DNA from: Ravibacter sp037191015
Lineage (GTDB): Bacteria; Bacteroidota; Bacteroidia; Cytophagales; Spirosomataceae
Assembly (NCBI GenBank): GCA_037191015.1
Contig: JBBCKD010000010.1
Location: forward strand, 743,672-807,671
Length of the DNA: 64,000 bases
Direction: 5' to 3'
Positions within the stretch are counted from its first letter, which is position 1; each line of letters begins with the position of its first letter. The notes beneath the pieces were generated by a model. That model was not told where the DNA came from. It saw only the letters and a list, made by a program, of their open reading frames with translations, and made no database searches. Positions 7,167 through 14,925 of this stretch are shown one piece after another. The position numbers were made by a program, and so were the translations under genes.

Positions 7167-8690
7167 ATGGCTTATTTTTTAGTAAAAATAAAGAACTTAT
7201 ATAGTGTGCTTTTTAGAGTAAAAAAAGAGATTTTAAGCTGTATTGTTTTTATCATTTCTACTCTTTTATTATTTTATATTGTTATGAAAATTAATAGAGT
7301 TGACGTGGAAGATCCAGTACTTAAAAATCGTACACTGAGAAATTTTCTATCAATGAATGTAAAAGACTCTACTAAAGTAATTAGCTTTAGTTATCCGGTA
7401 GATACGATAATATCTAGGAAGTATTTTACTAGTGAAAGTGTATTTGCAAGAGGGAATGGTATCCTGCGATTTGATGGTGTTAATTTTAATCAAGGTTTAA
7501 CTGTAGATGTTTCAAAATCTTATTATAATTTTGTGAATTCAGAACTTAAATATTTGGATTTTATAGATGATCTAAAAAAAATGGATTCTGTTAGCACGAG
7601 AGGACGTAGAGTTGATTTTTTGAATTGTGTTTTGAGGGACCTAGTTGATTTTACTTATGTTCCTCAATTTCACGAAATTCATATGTTTAGGTGCCATATA
7701 AATGATAGAGTTGTTTTTTCTCAGCATTTTATGGATGACGTACAATATGAGAGAGATTCTCTTTCTCATATTAAGAATAAAGTTAATAAAATAAACCACT
7801 TTTTAGTTAATAATACTGAAATAAGAGGAGATTTAGAACTTGGTTTTTCTTACTTTGAAAAATTTGAAATATATAACTCTTCTTTTTATAAAAATGAATG
7901 GAGAATTTCCAATACTCAATTTAAAAATGCACCAATTATTGAAAATTGTCAACTTCCAAAGAGAATTATTTTTAGAGATGTAGAGACTTCTAATTGGGGA
8001 AAATTTGATTTGACTACTTCTCGCTGCATACTCCCGGGTGAAAAGACTACGCTAGAGTTTAATTATATATTTAGACACCTTGATGCTTCTAATTTTTTAA
8101 TTCCATCTGATAAGTTTGATATAATATTCGGGGAAAGAGTACCTGTCAGAAAGCAACTAATAGTGCTAGAACAAATTAAAACAAAGTGTAAAAATGAAGG
8201 ACTAATAGATAGTTTCGTTGATTGGGATATAAAGTATAATAAATTGACTAACGTAGAAAACTGGTCTTGGTTTGGTTATATTATTAATATTATTCAGATG
8301 TGTTGGTGGAATTTTGGATATTCCAAATGGTTAATAGTGATATTATGGATGCCTTTTTCATTTACTATTTTCTGGTTGGCTTCTTTTTATAATCTTCAAT
8401 ATATTATAGACAACGTTTATTATGATCCAGAGCTGGGAAGAAATTATATAATTGATATTAAATATGATGGTAAATTGTCTAAGAGAGAAATTCAAAGAAG
8501 AAATATCGACATAATATTAAATAATAAGTTAGCTTATACATTTTTCTTTACTGCAGTAATATATTTTGGATTTAAGATTCGTCATGATGCCGTTAACTAT
8601 CAAAACTTTAAAGGGATGATTTTTATTTATGCATTGTATTTAACCGGTACTTTCCACGTTGCTTATGCGATTGGATACTTGCTTAACTAA
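7167..8690 (+). CDS. Large membrane protein with beta-helix-like domain, function unknown
   Basis: A 507-residue protein and clearly the most AT-rich gene here. One transmembrane helix lies near residues 21-40 (SCIVFIISTLLLFYIVMKI). The long soluble part (~45-310) shows repeating short strands such as RVDFLNCVLRDLVDF and EFHRCHI-like units, reminiscent of pentapeptide or right-handed beta-helix repeats. The C-terminus has about four hydrophobic helices (near 390-415 and 450-507). The layout resembles beta-helix proteins fused to ion-channel-like membrane parts, but I see no K+ selectivity filter. It follows the BRCT gene after 164 AT-rich bases on the same strand. Base composition suggests recent transfer. 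No family assigned. Confidence 0.7.
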   Translation: MAYFLVKIKNLYSVLFRVKKEILSCIVFIISTLLLFYIVMKINRVDVEDPVLKNRTLRNFLSMNVKDSTKVISFSYPVDTIISRKYFTSESVFARGNGILRFDGVNFNQGLTVDVSKSYYNFVNSELKYLDFIDDLKKMDSVSTRGRRVDFLNCVLRDLVDFTYVPQFHEIHMFRCHINDRVVFSQHFMDDVQYERDSLSHIKNKVNKINHFLVNNTEIRGDLELGFSYFEKFEIYNSSFYKNEWRISNTQFKNAPIIENCQLPKRIIFRDVETSNWGKFDLTTSRCILPGEKTTLEFNYIFRHLDASNFLIPSDKFDIIFGERVPVRKQLIVLEQIKTKCKNEGLIDSFVDWDIKYNKLTNVENWSWFGYIINIIQMCWWNFGYSKWLIVILWMPFSFTIFWLASFYNLQYIIDNVYYDPELGRNYIIDIKYDGKLSKREIQRRNIDIILNNKLAYTFFFTAVIYFGFKIRHDAVNYQNFKGMIFIYALYLTGTFHVAYAIGYLLN

Positions 8691-9091
8691 TTTTTATCAT
8701 GCAGTCTTATCAAAGAAGGAGATTTTTTCAAGCTGGGTTTATCTGAGACAACTACAATAGTTTTGAGTCAATTAAGAGTCAAGGTCAAAAGTTGTGAGGT
8801 CTGTTGAAATTTCCAGGTTTATATTTTGCACAGTCGGTAGCTACCGCTTGGTAACAAATGAATCGGACATCAGGATACTATTACCCAACTGGATTACCCA
8901 TTTATATTTATAAGTCAGCGGCAGATCTGCTGACAATCAAAAAATATCACTTAATTGCAACTAAATTGACTTATAGGGGGTCTGTTAAATGAGACAGCCT
9001 TAAACATGAGCCGGATACGATATCCAGATTGTAGCGGTCTTGTCTTGATGAAAGCGTTCCTGATGGTCATATTGGTGCTTATTAAATTCCG
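8691..9091. other. Gap at the right end of the AT-rich island
   Basis: The 400 bases hold no convincing long gene. A perfect palindrome CGGTAG/CTACCG lies at 8835-8846. A 44-codon frame (8858-8992, MNRTSGYYYPTG...) ends inside the repeat copy at 8989-9000 and may be a fragment. From about 9000 the composition returns to that of the chromosome, so the repeat seems to mark the boundary. Confidence 0.5.
8989..9000 (-). repeat. Right-hand inverted copy of the island repeat
   Basis: ATGAGACAGCCT is the exact reverse complement of AGGCTGTCTCAT at 5666-5677. The preceding bases (GGGGGTCTGTTAA) look like the end of an insertion sequence, read outward. No transposase is found between the two copies. 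Confidence 0.5.
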
Positions 9092-9895
9092 TTGGATATG
9101 AAGATAAAGTTTCTGTCTGTCGTGTTTTGCTTTATTAGCGTTGCTTCATGCAGGAACAATTTCGATGCTGTTTTCCGCGTGGAGGGAGAAAAGCTTAGCG
9201 GAGTCTATCACGAAAAGGAGAAGGTTCAGGAATATGAATATGATGCCCGGGAGCGGTTGATTGTCGAGAAAAGTAAATTCAGCTATCATTCCTACATCTA
9301 CGAGGAAGGTAAAAGGCGTATAACCAAAAAAGTATATCTGGATAAGGGGATCTTTAGCAGTTCCAGTAATGTGGCTACCCAGACGCTTAACCGGAAGGAA
9401 TGGGTAAATCCCGGGAATACGCCGCTATACGCAAAGCTGGATTATGACTTCGACGCCGGTAATCGTTTGATCAGGAGTGTAGAAATAACGGGCTATTCCG
9501 AGTATGAATATGATACAAAAGGGCGGATCGCGGTCAGAAAGCTATTTCATAACGGGAAACTGTCGGGTACACACGAATATACCTACGACGGATCAGGTAA
9601 CCTGATAAAAAAAGATCACTACAGTATTTCAGACTTTTCGGGCAAGGCGCTGTCAAGCACAACGGAATATCAGTATGATGAGATGAAGAACCCCTATTAT
9701 TATCTGATACCTGAGCGGATACCCGGCCGCAATACCAGTCCCAACAATATCGTCCATGAGTTATATACGGTCTACAATTATCCGGCAGTTGGTGTCAATT
9801 CCGTGACGAATGATATAACCTATTCCTATCAATACAACAGTCTCGGTTATCCCACCCAAAGAAACGACGGCGTGAGGTTCGTTTATATAAAGTAA
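9092..9895 (+). CDS. YD-repeat-like lipoprotein
   Basis: A 267-residue exported protein. The N-terminal signal ends in a lipobox (VASC near residue 20), so it is probably an outer-membrane-anchored lipoprotein; ATG 9098 is an alternative start two codons in. The body is made of tyrosine-rich beta units with YD-type motifs (EYEYDARERLIVEK, YEYDTKGRIAVRK, HEYTYDGSGNLIKK, EYQYDEMKNPYYY), the pattern seen in Rhs/YD proteins and in many standalone Bacteroidota lipoproteins. No toxin domain or Rhs core is present. A terminator follows at 9916. Binding partner unknown. Confidence 0.75.
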   Translation: MDMKIKFLSVVFCFISVASCRNNFDAVFRVEGEKLSGVYHEKEKVQEYEYDARERLIVEKSKFSYHSYIYEEGKRRITKKVYLDKGIFSSSSNVATQTLNRKEWVNPGNTPLYAKLDYDFDAGNRLIRSVEITGYSEYEYDTKGRIAVRKLFHNGKLSGTHEYTYDGSGNLIKKDHYSISDFSGKALSSTTEYQYDEMKNPYYYLIPERIPGRNTSPNNIVHELYTVYNYPAVGVNSVTNDITYSYQYNSLGYPTQRNDGVRFVYIK

Positions 9896-9912
9896 TATGG
9901 GCGATCTTCATT

Positions 9913-9954
9913 AAAAAAGGCCGTAACTGCATCAGTTCCGGCCTTTCTGTGGAG
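9913..9954 (+). repeat. Direct repeat copy 1 (terminator plus tRNA-end-like sequence)
   Basis: A 42-base unit with the ends AAAAAAGGCCG and CGGCCTTTCTGTGGAG, shared at the same spacing with 12862-12903. The central 15 bases differ but both can pair. The two copies flank the phosphatase gene. Confidence 0.6.
9916..9946 (+). terminator. Terminator after the YD lipoprotein
   Basis: A 14-bp stem with one mismatch (AAAGGCCGTAACTG with CAGTTCCGGCCTTT) and a 3-base loop, ending in CTTTCT. An A-run before it gives a better T-run on the minus strand, so it may act in both directions. Confidence 0.65.
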
Positions 9955-10238
9955 TCAGGCGGATCACAGTCGAACACTTAATACCGTTCTTGACTTTTTT
10001 AAACAGTATTAAGTAGCATCAAATCAATACTCCTAAAGCCGGCTTTAATCTTTCAGAGTATAGGAAAAATACCACTTATGCCATTAAGGAAGGAATATCC
10101 AGACGAATGCTCTTCAAACCTTCCAATAGTAAAAACCGGAATGCCGGCTATTACCATAGACGATCGTCCTCAAAAAAATCTGCTGCTTAAAACATCAGGC
10201 ACTATGTGGATGGTCATATTTTAGAATTATTTTTAGCC

Positions 10239-12800
10239 ATGAGAAATTCTCAGCTTCCAAAACCATACAAGTCGTTAGTATTGGTTTTCTTCTTCTTTCT
10301 AAACAATCCGGGCGTCTATGCGCAAGCGAACTTCCGGATTTACCCGTATCTTCAGGTATATGAAAACGGCAAAATCCAGATCACGTGGTTTAGCAACAGC
10401 CCGCTTACAAGCAGGATAAGTATAAAAGATGACCTGGGTGCTGAACTAATAAATAGTGATGTAAGTCCCGGGGAAGCTGCGGAGATTTATTACACGAGCC
10501 AGGAATTGGGCCAGGTCATTCCAGGGTTGGATAACGGGAGTTGGCTAGAAGGCGGCAAAGCTTATAAATATAGAATGACTGCCGGTAATCTCCCTTCCGG
10601 CAAGACGTTGGAATATGCAGTGACCCTTGGCGGAGAAACCTTTAGGTCCGGGTTTAAAACTGCACCGGATAGACATTCCTGGGAGACTATCAGGTTTGTA
10701 GCCTTGTCAGACTCAGAAACGGAACCGGGTGGCAGGGTCACCCATCGGACATGGTACCCGGGAGTCCCCTTGTTAAGGCCCTTTACGATCCCACAACTCT
10801 GGAAGGAGAAATTCGGGATTAGTATTGAGCAGGGGCTTGAAATACCCAATTACATGCTTAGCGAGCGCGACGGATATGCGGAGAATCTTAAAATCATCAA
10901 TTCCAGGAACCCGGACTTCATGGTAATGCCCGGAGATCTGGTCCAGGGGGGAGGGTATCAGCCTGGATGGGATGAGTTTTTCAGGCATAATGCCGGAGAG
11001 TTTGACAAAGGACTGACGCGGTATCCGATCATTCCTGCATTGGGAAACTGGGAGAGTTTTGGTGGAATAAGCGGGGGGTATGGATTCAATGAAAAAGGCG
11101 AATTTGCACCAGTTGTCGGTAGAAGCAGATTTCACGCCTATTTCGGAACCCCCGTCTCTGACCCGCTTCAAAAGCATAAGCAAAGTTACTACCGTGCGGA
11201 CTACGGACCGGTTACGATATTGACGCTGGATTCCGGGAATGGTACCCCCGACCAAAGCCGGTCTGATTTTCCGGAGGGACAAAAGCTAAAGGGAAAACAA
11301 TACACGGGGCCAGGGACAGACACCCAGGAAAACTTCACGCAGGCCGGGTATGAGGCCAATGGTGGAAAGGATCTATCGGGATTTGCCCCCGGAACGGACC
11401 AATATACCTGGCTCGAGCATCATCTTAAAAATGCACGCGACCTGGGTCAACTGATTTTTGTCCAATTCCACCACGTCCCTTACAGCTCCGGGGAGCATGG
11501 TGTCCCGATGAACCATGAGCTTTCTTCGGGACAAGGCGGCACGCCGCTCCGCGTTATCCATCCTTTACTGGAAGAATACGGGGTAATAGCAGTGCTGGCC
11601 GGACATGATGAATTGTTTGAACGGAGTTTTGTGGATGAGGACGGTGATGGAAAAGGTGTATATTATTACGACGTGGGAGTGGCCGGAGACGGGATGAGGG
11701 GAGAAAAAAGAGACTGGCTGAACAATCCCTTAAACACACTGGATTATAATGCCTACAAGAAATGGACTGCTGACCAGGACTCTCCCGAGATCTGGAACAC
11801 AGCAGGCCCCCGCCCGCTCCTGGAAGATGGAGGGAAGCATTACGGGCACCTGGAAGTGAATCTGGAAAAGATCCGGGAAAACGGTGATGAATATGTAAAA
11901 ATCAGGTTTTCTCCGGTTTACGCGTTCCCTGTCCTGGATGCCGGCTACAATCTCCTGCGGGTGGAAAGGAGGGTATATCCCGATGAAATAGAGCTGAAAA
12001 TCCCGATTGAAAGTCCTTATTCCGAGCCCGGGCTCAAAGAGTCAATCACGCTGACTCTTGACAGCGCAGGGTCGGCAAAGGTAAACCCGGCAGACCTGTT
12101 TACCAGTTTGGGATCATTCCGGGCCAGTGAATTTGTGTTGTCCAAAGATCAGTTTGATTGCGGGGATATTGGGACTAACCTGCTGAAAATCACCGCACAA
12201 AAAACCGATGGCTCCGGGAAGTGGGCCGGCGAGCTGCCGGTAAACGTGTTGGATACGGTCCCTCCCACGCTCGTTGTAAAGCCCTTCCACGCGGAACTGG
12301 ATTTGAGCGAGGGAATGGTGACATTGAACGTCGATGACTTTGTTTCTGTGGTCGATGATAATTGCGGGTTGGCGGAGATATCCATCGACAAGCAGCGTGT
12401 GAATTATGCGGAGGCAGGAGGGCCGGTTGATGTAGAGATCACCGCAGTAGATAAGTCAGGCAACAAGGTGTCCGGGCGTACACAGGTTTTTATTTCCGTA
12501 AAAGCCATTGTCCTGGGACTGTCCGACCCGTCGGTCCTGGTGAATGATAAGCTTAAAATCTATCCCAACCCTTCGTCCGGTCTGACTGAAGTGGAAATCC
12601 AGACCGGTGGGGCCTACCTGGCTGAATCTATCAAAATTTATGATCTGAATGGCAAAGAACTAACCTCCATGGCTGGAATTGCCCGTTCCGGCCCTACCGG
12701 ATTTATATTGGATATTTCCCGTCTGGTCTCGGGAACTTACCTGTTTTTACTGGAAGGAAACCGGCAGCAATTTTTTCTTGGCCGGGTAGTCAAAAAATGA
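10239..12800 (+). CDS. Secreted metallophosphoesterase with type IX sorting domain
   Basis: About 853 residues from the ATG at 10239; a GTG at 10206 would add eleven. A signal peptide (LVLVFFFFLNNPGVYAQ) is followed by a purple-acid-phosphatase-like fibronectin domain (~30-140, IYPYLQVYENGKIQITWF) and a calcineurin-type phosphoesterase domain (~150-480) with metal ligands in ALSDSET, MVMPGDLVQ, GNWES, QFHHVPYSS and LAGHDE. Beta-sandwich regions precede a C-terminal sorting domain (KIYPNPSSGLTEVE ... GTYLFLLEGNRQQFFLGRVVK) that directs export by the type IX system. Probable cell-surface or extracellular phosphatase or phosphodiesterase; substrate unknown. It stands alone between the two direct repeats. 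Confidence 0.88.
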   Translation: MRNSQLPKPYKSLVLVFFFFLNNPGVYAQANFRIYPYLQVYENGKIQITWFSNSPLTSRISIKDDLGAELINSDVSPGEAAEIYYTSQELGQVIPGLDNGSWLEGGKAYKYRMTAGNLPSGKTLEYAVTLGGETFRSGFKTAPDRHSWETIRFVALSDSETEPGGRVTHRTWYPGVPLLRPFTIPQLWKEKFGISIEQGLEIPNYMLSERDGYAENLKIINSRNPDFMVMPGDLVQGGGYQPGWDEFFRHNAGEFDKGLTRYPIIPALGNWESFGGISGGYGFNEKGEFAPVVGRSRFHAYFGTPVSDPLQKHKQSYYRADYGPVTILTLDSGNGTPDQSRSDFPEGQKLKGKQYTGPGTDTQENFTQAGYEANGGKDLSGFAPGTDQYTWLEHHLKNARDLGQLIFVQFHHVPYSSGEHGVPMNHELSSGQGGTPLRVIHPLLEEYGVIAVLAGHDELFERSFVDEDGDGKGVYYYDVGVAGDGMRGEKRDWLNNPLNTLDYNAYKKWTADQDSPEIWNTAGPRPLLEDGGKHYGHLEVNLEKIRENGDEYVKIRFSPVYAFPVLDAGYNLLRVERRVYPDEIELKIPIESPYSEPGLKESITLTLDSAGSAKVNPADLFTSLGSFRASEFVLSKDQFDCGDIGTNLLKITAQKTDGSGKWAGELPVNVLDTVPPTLVVKPFHAELDLSEGMVTLNVDDFVSVVDDNCGLAEISIDKQRVNYAEAGGPVDVEITAVDKSGNKVSGRTQVFISVKAIVLGLSDPSVLVNDKLKIYPNPSSGLTEVEIQTGGAYLAESIKIYDLNGKELTSMAGIARSGPTGFILDISRLVSGTYLFLLEGNRQQFFLGRVVKK

Positions 12801-12861
12801 AAGGCTTGTGAAGCAGGGCTAAATACAATCAAGGCCGGTAATTCATTATCCAAACTCCAAG

Positions 12862-12895
12862 AAAAAAGGCCGAAATCCCATCGATTTCGGCCTTT
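12862..12895 (-). terminator. Terminator of tRNA-Ser
   Basis: A perfect 13-bp stem (AAAGGCCGAAATC with GATTTCGGCCTTT, loop CCATC) has six Ts on the minus strand immediately after the tRNA. It may also stop the phosphatase transcript arriving from the plus strand. Confidence 0.75.
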
Positions 12896-12903
12896 CTGTG
12901 GAG
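12862..12903 (+). repeat. Direct repeat copy 2, at the 3' end of tRNA-Ser
   Basis: Same 42-base arrangement as 9913-9954. Here the last bases GGAG are the genuine reversed 3' end of the tRNA-Ser acceptor stem, which suggests that copy 1 derives from a tRNA terminus and its terminator. Confidence 0.6.
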
Positions 12904-12985
12904 GAAGCGGGATTCGAACCCGCGGTACACTTGCGCGTACGGCAGTTTAGCAAACTGCTGGTTTCAGCCACTCACCCATCCCTCC
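12899..12985 (-). tRNA. tRNA-Ser (GCT)
   Basis: A class II tRNA. The acceptor is GGAGGGA with TTCCTCC (one G-U), the D arm contains GGTGAGTGGCTGAAACC, the anticodon arm is GCAGT-TTGCTAA-ACTGC with anticodon GCT, a long variable arm follows, and the T arm is GCGGG-TTCGAAT-CCCGC. CCA is not encoded. The discriminator reads A, which is unusual for serine tRNAs (normally G) and worth a check. Confidence 0.94.
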
Positions 12986-13000
12986 CCGGGTAAGAGTGCG

Positions 13001-13032
13001 CAAAGATAGGCGAATGAGTGAGTCATTTACAA
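13001..13032 (-). promoter_or_regulatory. Promoter of tRNA-Ser
   Basis: On the minus strand TTG (13032-13030) is followed by 21 bases and TATCTTTG (13008-13001), an exact -7 element. The tRNA begins about 16 bases further on. Confidence 0.65.
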
Positions 13033-13113
13033 ACATTCGCTGAAAAATCTTCTTATCCCAATGCCATTTCCTAACTTTGGGCGTTGACTGGCAAGAGGTT
13101 TGAAGAAATAATA

Positions 13114-14073
13114 ATGAACTGGACGCATCCCCCGGCGACAACTGAATATATCCTCATCGCGGCATTCCTGGCGGTGAACGTGCTGTTTATTCTGCGTACG
13201 TTCCGTATCGCAAGAAAATTCGGTGCGAAGCCCCGCTCTCTTTTTATCAAATTCCTACTTCGGAGCGTCGTTGCCGGCCTGATGCTTGTTTCGCTGTGCG
13301 GGCCGTATTTTGGGGAGATAGAACGCAAATTGCTTGTATTGGGAAGGGATATCTACCTGGCGGTGGATGTATCGAAATCGATGGATGCTACCGATGTGGC
13401 TCCCAGCAGGCTTGAAAAGGTGAAATATGAGCTCAATCTCCTGGTACAGCAGCTCGCCAATAACCGGATAGGACTGATTGCTTTTTCCAACGACGCCTTT
13501 ATCCAGTCGCCTCTTACCTACGACAGCGAGTCTCTGCAGTTCCTGATCCAGACGCTCGACACCAGACTCCTGCCGAGGCAGGGGACCGATGTCTGCGCGG
13601 CTCTGAAGCTGGCATATGAAAAGATGAGCCGGAGCCCGGATGTGAACACTTCCAAAATCGTGGTGGTGTTTACCGACGGGGAGAACGGGACGCAATGTAA
13701 GGACGACCTGATGCGGAAATTAAAAATGGAGGATTTCCTGGTTTTTTATGTAGGGGTGGGGAGCCAGAACGGCAGCACGATACCAGCGGATGACGGGGTT
13801 CTGCAGACCGAAAAAGGGGAAGTAGTGATCAGCCGTCTGAATGAGCCTGCCCTGATCAAGCTGGCTAACGAGACAGATTCGGACTATTTCAGGATAGGTG
13901 ACGGCGGTGTCGATACCGAAGAGCTCATCGGGGCCATCAATAATTCCCAGACCCATCGTATAGATACCCGGAGCGTAGATGTCGCAAATAATAAATATTA
14001 TTATTTTTTGGGGATTGCCCTGCTTTTACTTGCTTTAGACATTCTTATTACGTTCCGTACTTTCCGAGTTTAG
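13114..14073 (+). CDS. batB: BatB-like von Willebrand factor A membrane protein
   Basis: About 319 residues from the ATG at 13114; an in-frame TTG at 13084 would add ten. Two N-terminal membrane helices (near residues 10-28 and 45-65) precede a VWA domain (~80-285) with an intact MIDAS motif (VDVSKSMD, later TDVCAAL and FTDGENG), and a last helix (YYYFLGIALLLLALDIL) ends the protein. This is the layout of BatA/BatB proteins of the Bacteroides aerotolerance operon, thought to act in envelope stress tolerance. A BatC-like gene follows after about 60 bases. The MoxR, DUF58, BatA, BatD and BatE genes usually found alongside are absent from this window. Confidence 0.85.
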   Translation: MNWTHPPATTEYILIAAFLAVNVLFILRTFRIARKFGAKPRSLFIKFLLRSVVAGLMLVSLCGPYFGEIERKLLVLGRDIYLAVDVSKSMDATDVAPSRLEKVKYELNLLVQQLANNRIGLIAFSNDAFIQSPLTYDSESLQFLIQTLDTRLLPRQGTDVCAALKLAYEKMSRSPDVNTSKIVVVFTDGENGTQCKDDLMRKLKMEDFLVFYVGVGSQNGSTIPADDGVLQTEKGEVVISRLNEPALIKLANETDSDYFRIGDGGVDTEELIGAINNSQTHRIDTRSVDVANNKYYYFLGIALLLLALDILITFRTFRV

Positions 14074-14134
14074 GTCACATATTGTACATTTGTCATAAGG
14101 ACCGGCAGCCGGTAGCGGGAAAAGGGGATAATAT

Positions 14135-14869
14135 GTGAAATTTCAGATAGCCATGATCCAGTTGTATTTGTGGGTAGTGTTATGGTTCTGGGATATTATT
14201 TCCCTTCCTTCCGCCAGGTTTATCAGCGAGACAACAATAGCAGCGGAGGAATCTTTCGGGAACGGGGACTATCTGAAAGCCGCCATACTTTACAGGCAGG
14301 TCGTGGATGCTTCGATTTTTTCGGATCCTGCCGGCAGGTTAAATATGGCCCACGCCTACTTCCTGGCGGGAGAAACCGAGCTTGCCTATCAGAACTACCT
14401 GGTCCTGAGTCGTGTAGATGATGTAAAGCTTGCGGCAAAAGCCAGGTCGCAGATGGCGATGATAGCGCTGGGAAGAGGCGATACGGTACAGGCGCTGGGC
14501 AGGCTGAAGGAGGCTATCCTGCTGGACAGGAGTAACCGGTCTGTAGTGACGGACTTCGAGATATTGCGCCATCGTTTTTCGGGAAAGATAGAGCCGGGAG
14601 AATCAGAACAATCCAAAAGCGCGGCACAGGACTCACTGGCTGATCCGGCAGAAAATATTCCCATCCGGGAAGAATTGAATAATGCAGTGGTGGAGCAGTC
14701 GGACCAGAGGGAACAGCTATTGCAAAACCTGGATAAAATTAACATGAGCGAAGAGCAGGCTAAGTCTGTTCTGGATGCTATGAAAGTAAACGAAAGACAG
14801 TATATTTATCAGCTTCGCAGGCTAGGCGTGCACGGGACAGCAAAATCCGGGAAGAAAGTGGAGTGGTAA
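14135..14869 (+). CDS. batC: BatC-like tetratricopeptide protein
   Basis: A 244-residue protein starting at GTG 14135, or at ATG 14153 six codons later. An N-terminal hydrophobic segment (LYLWVVLWFWDIISL) may be a signal. Residues ~35-150 form TPR-like helical pairs (SFGNGDYLKAAILYRQVVD, GRLNMAHAYFLAGETELAYQ, SQMAMIALGRGDTVQALGRL). After an acidic linker, the conserved C-terminal BatC segment appears (NMSEEQAKSVLDAMKVNERQYIYQLRR, at about 205-235). It lies directly behind batB in the same direction, so the two probably act together in the periplasm. The precise function of the pair is not established. Confidence 0.8.
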   Translation: MKFQIAMIQLYLWVVLWFWDIISLPSARFISETTIAAEESFGNGDYLKAAILYRQVVDASIFSDPAGRLNMAHAYFLAGETELAYQNYLVLSRVDDVKLAAKARSQMAMIALGRGDTVQALGRLKEAILLDRSNRSVVTDFEILRHRFSGKIEPGESEQSKSAAQDSLADPAENIPIREELNNAVVEQSDQREQLLQNLDKINMSEEQAKSVLDAMKVNERQYIYQLRRLGVHGTAKSGKKVEW

Positions 14870-14925
14870 AAATGCTATGATACGACCATCTGTTTTTAAT
14901 AAATAAATTAGCTTAAAGCACTCCA

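Larger units (their letters stand above)
9896..10238. other. Gap between the YD lipoprotein and the sorted phosphatase
   Basis: Holds the terminator at 9916-9946 and, just after it, bases resembling the reversed 3' end of a decayed tRNA. An 11-of-12 inverted repeat (CTTAATACCGTT at 9977-9988 with AACAGTATTAAG at 10002-10013) could be a hairpin or operator. A 48-codon frame at 10078-10224 is open but not convincing. Confidence 0.45.

Noticed and set aside
8858..8992. 44-codon plus-strand frame ending in the right island repeat
   Set aside because: Too short and without ribosome site or recognisable sequence; noted in the gap entry only.
10078..10224. 48-codon frame upstream of the phosphatase
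   Set aside because: No ribosome site, no recognisable motif, overlaps the probable leader of the phosphatase gene.
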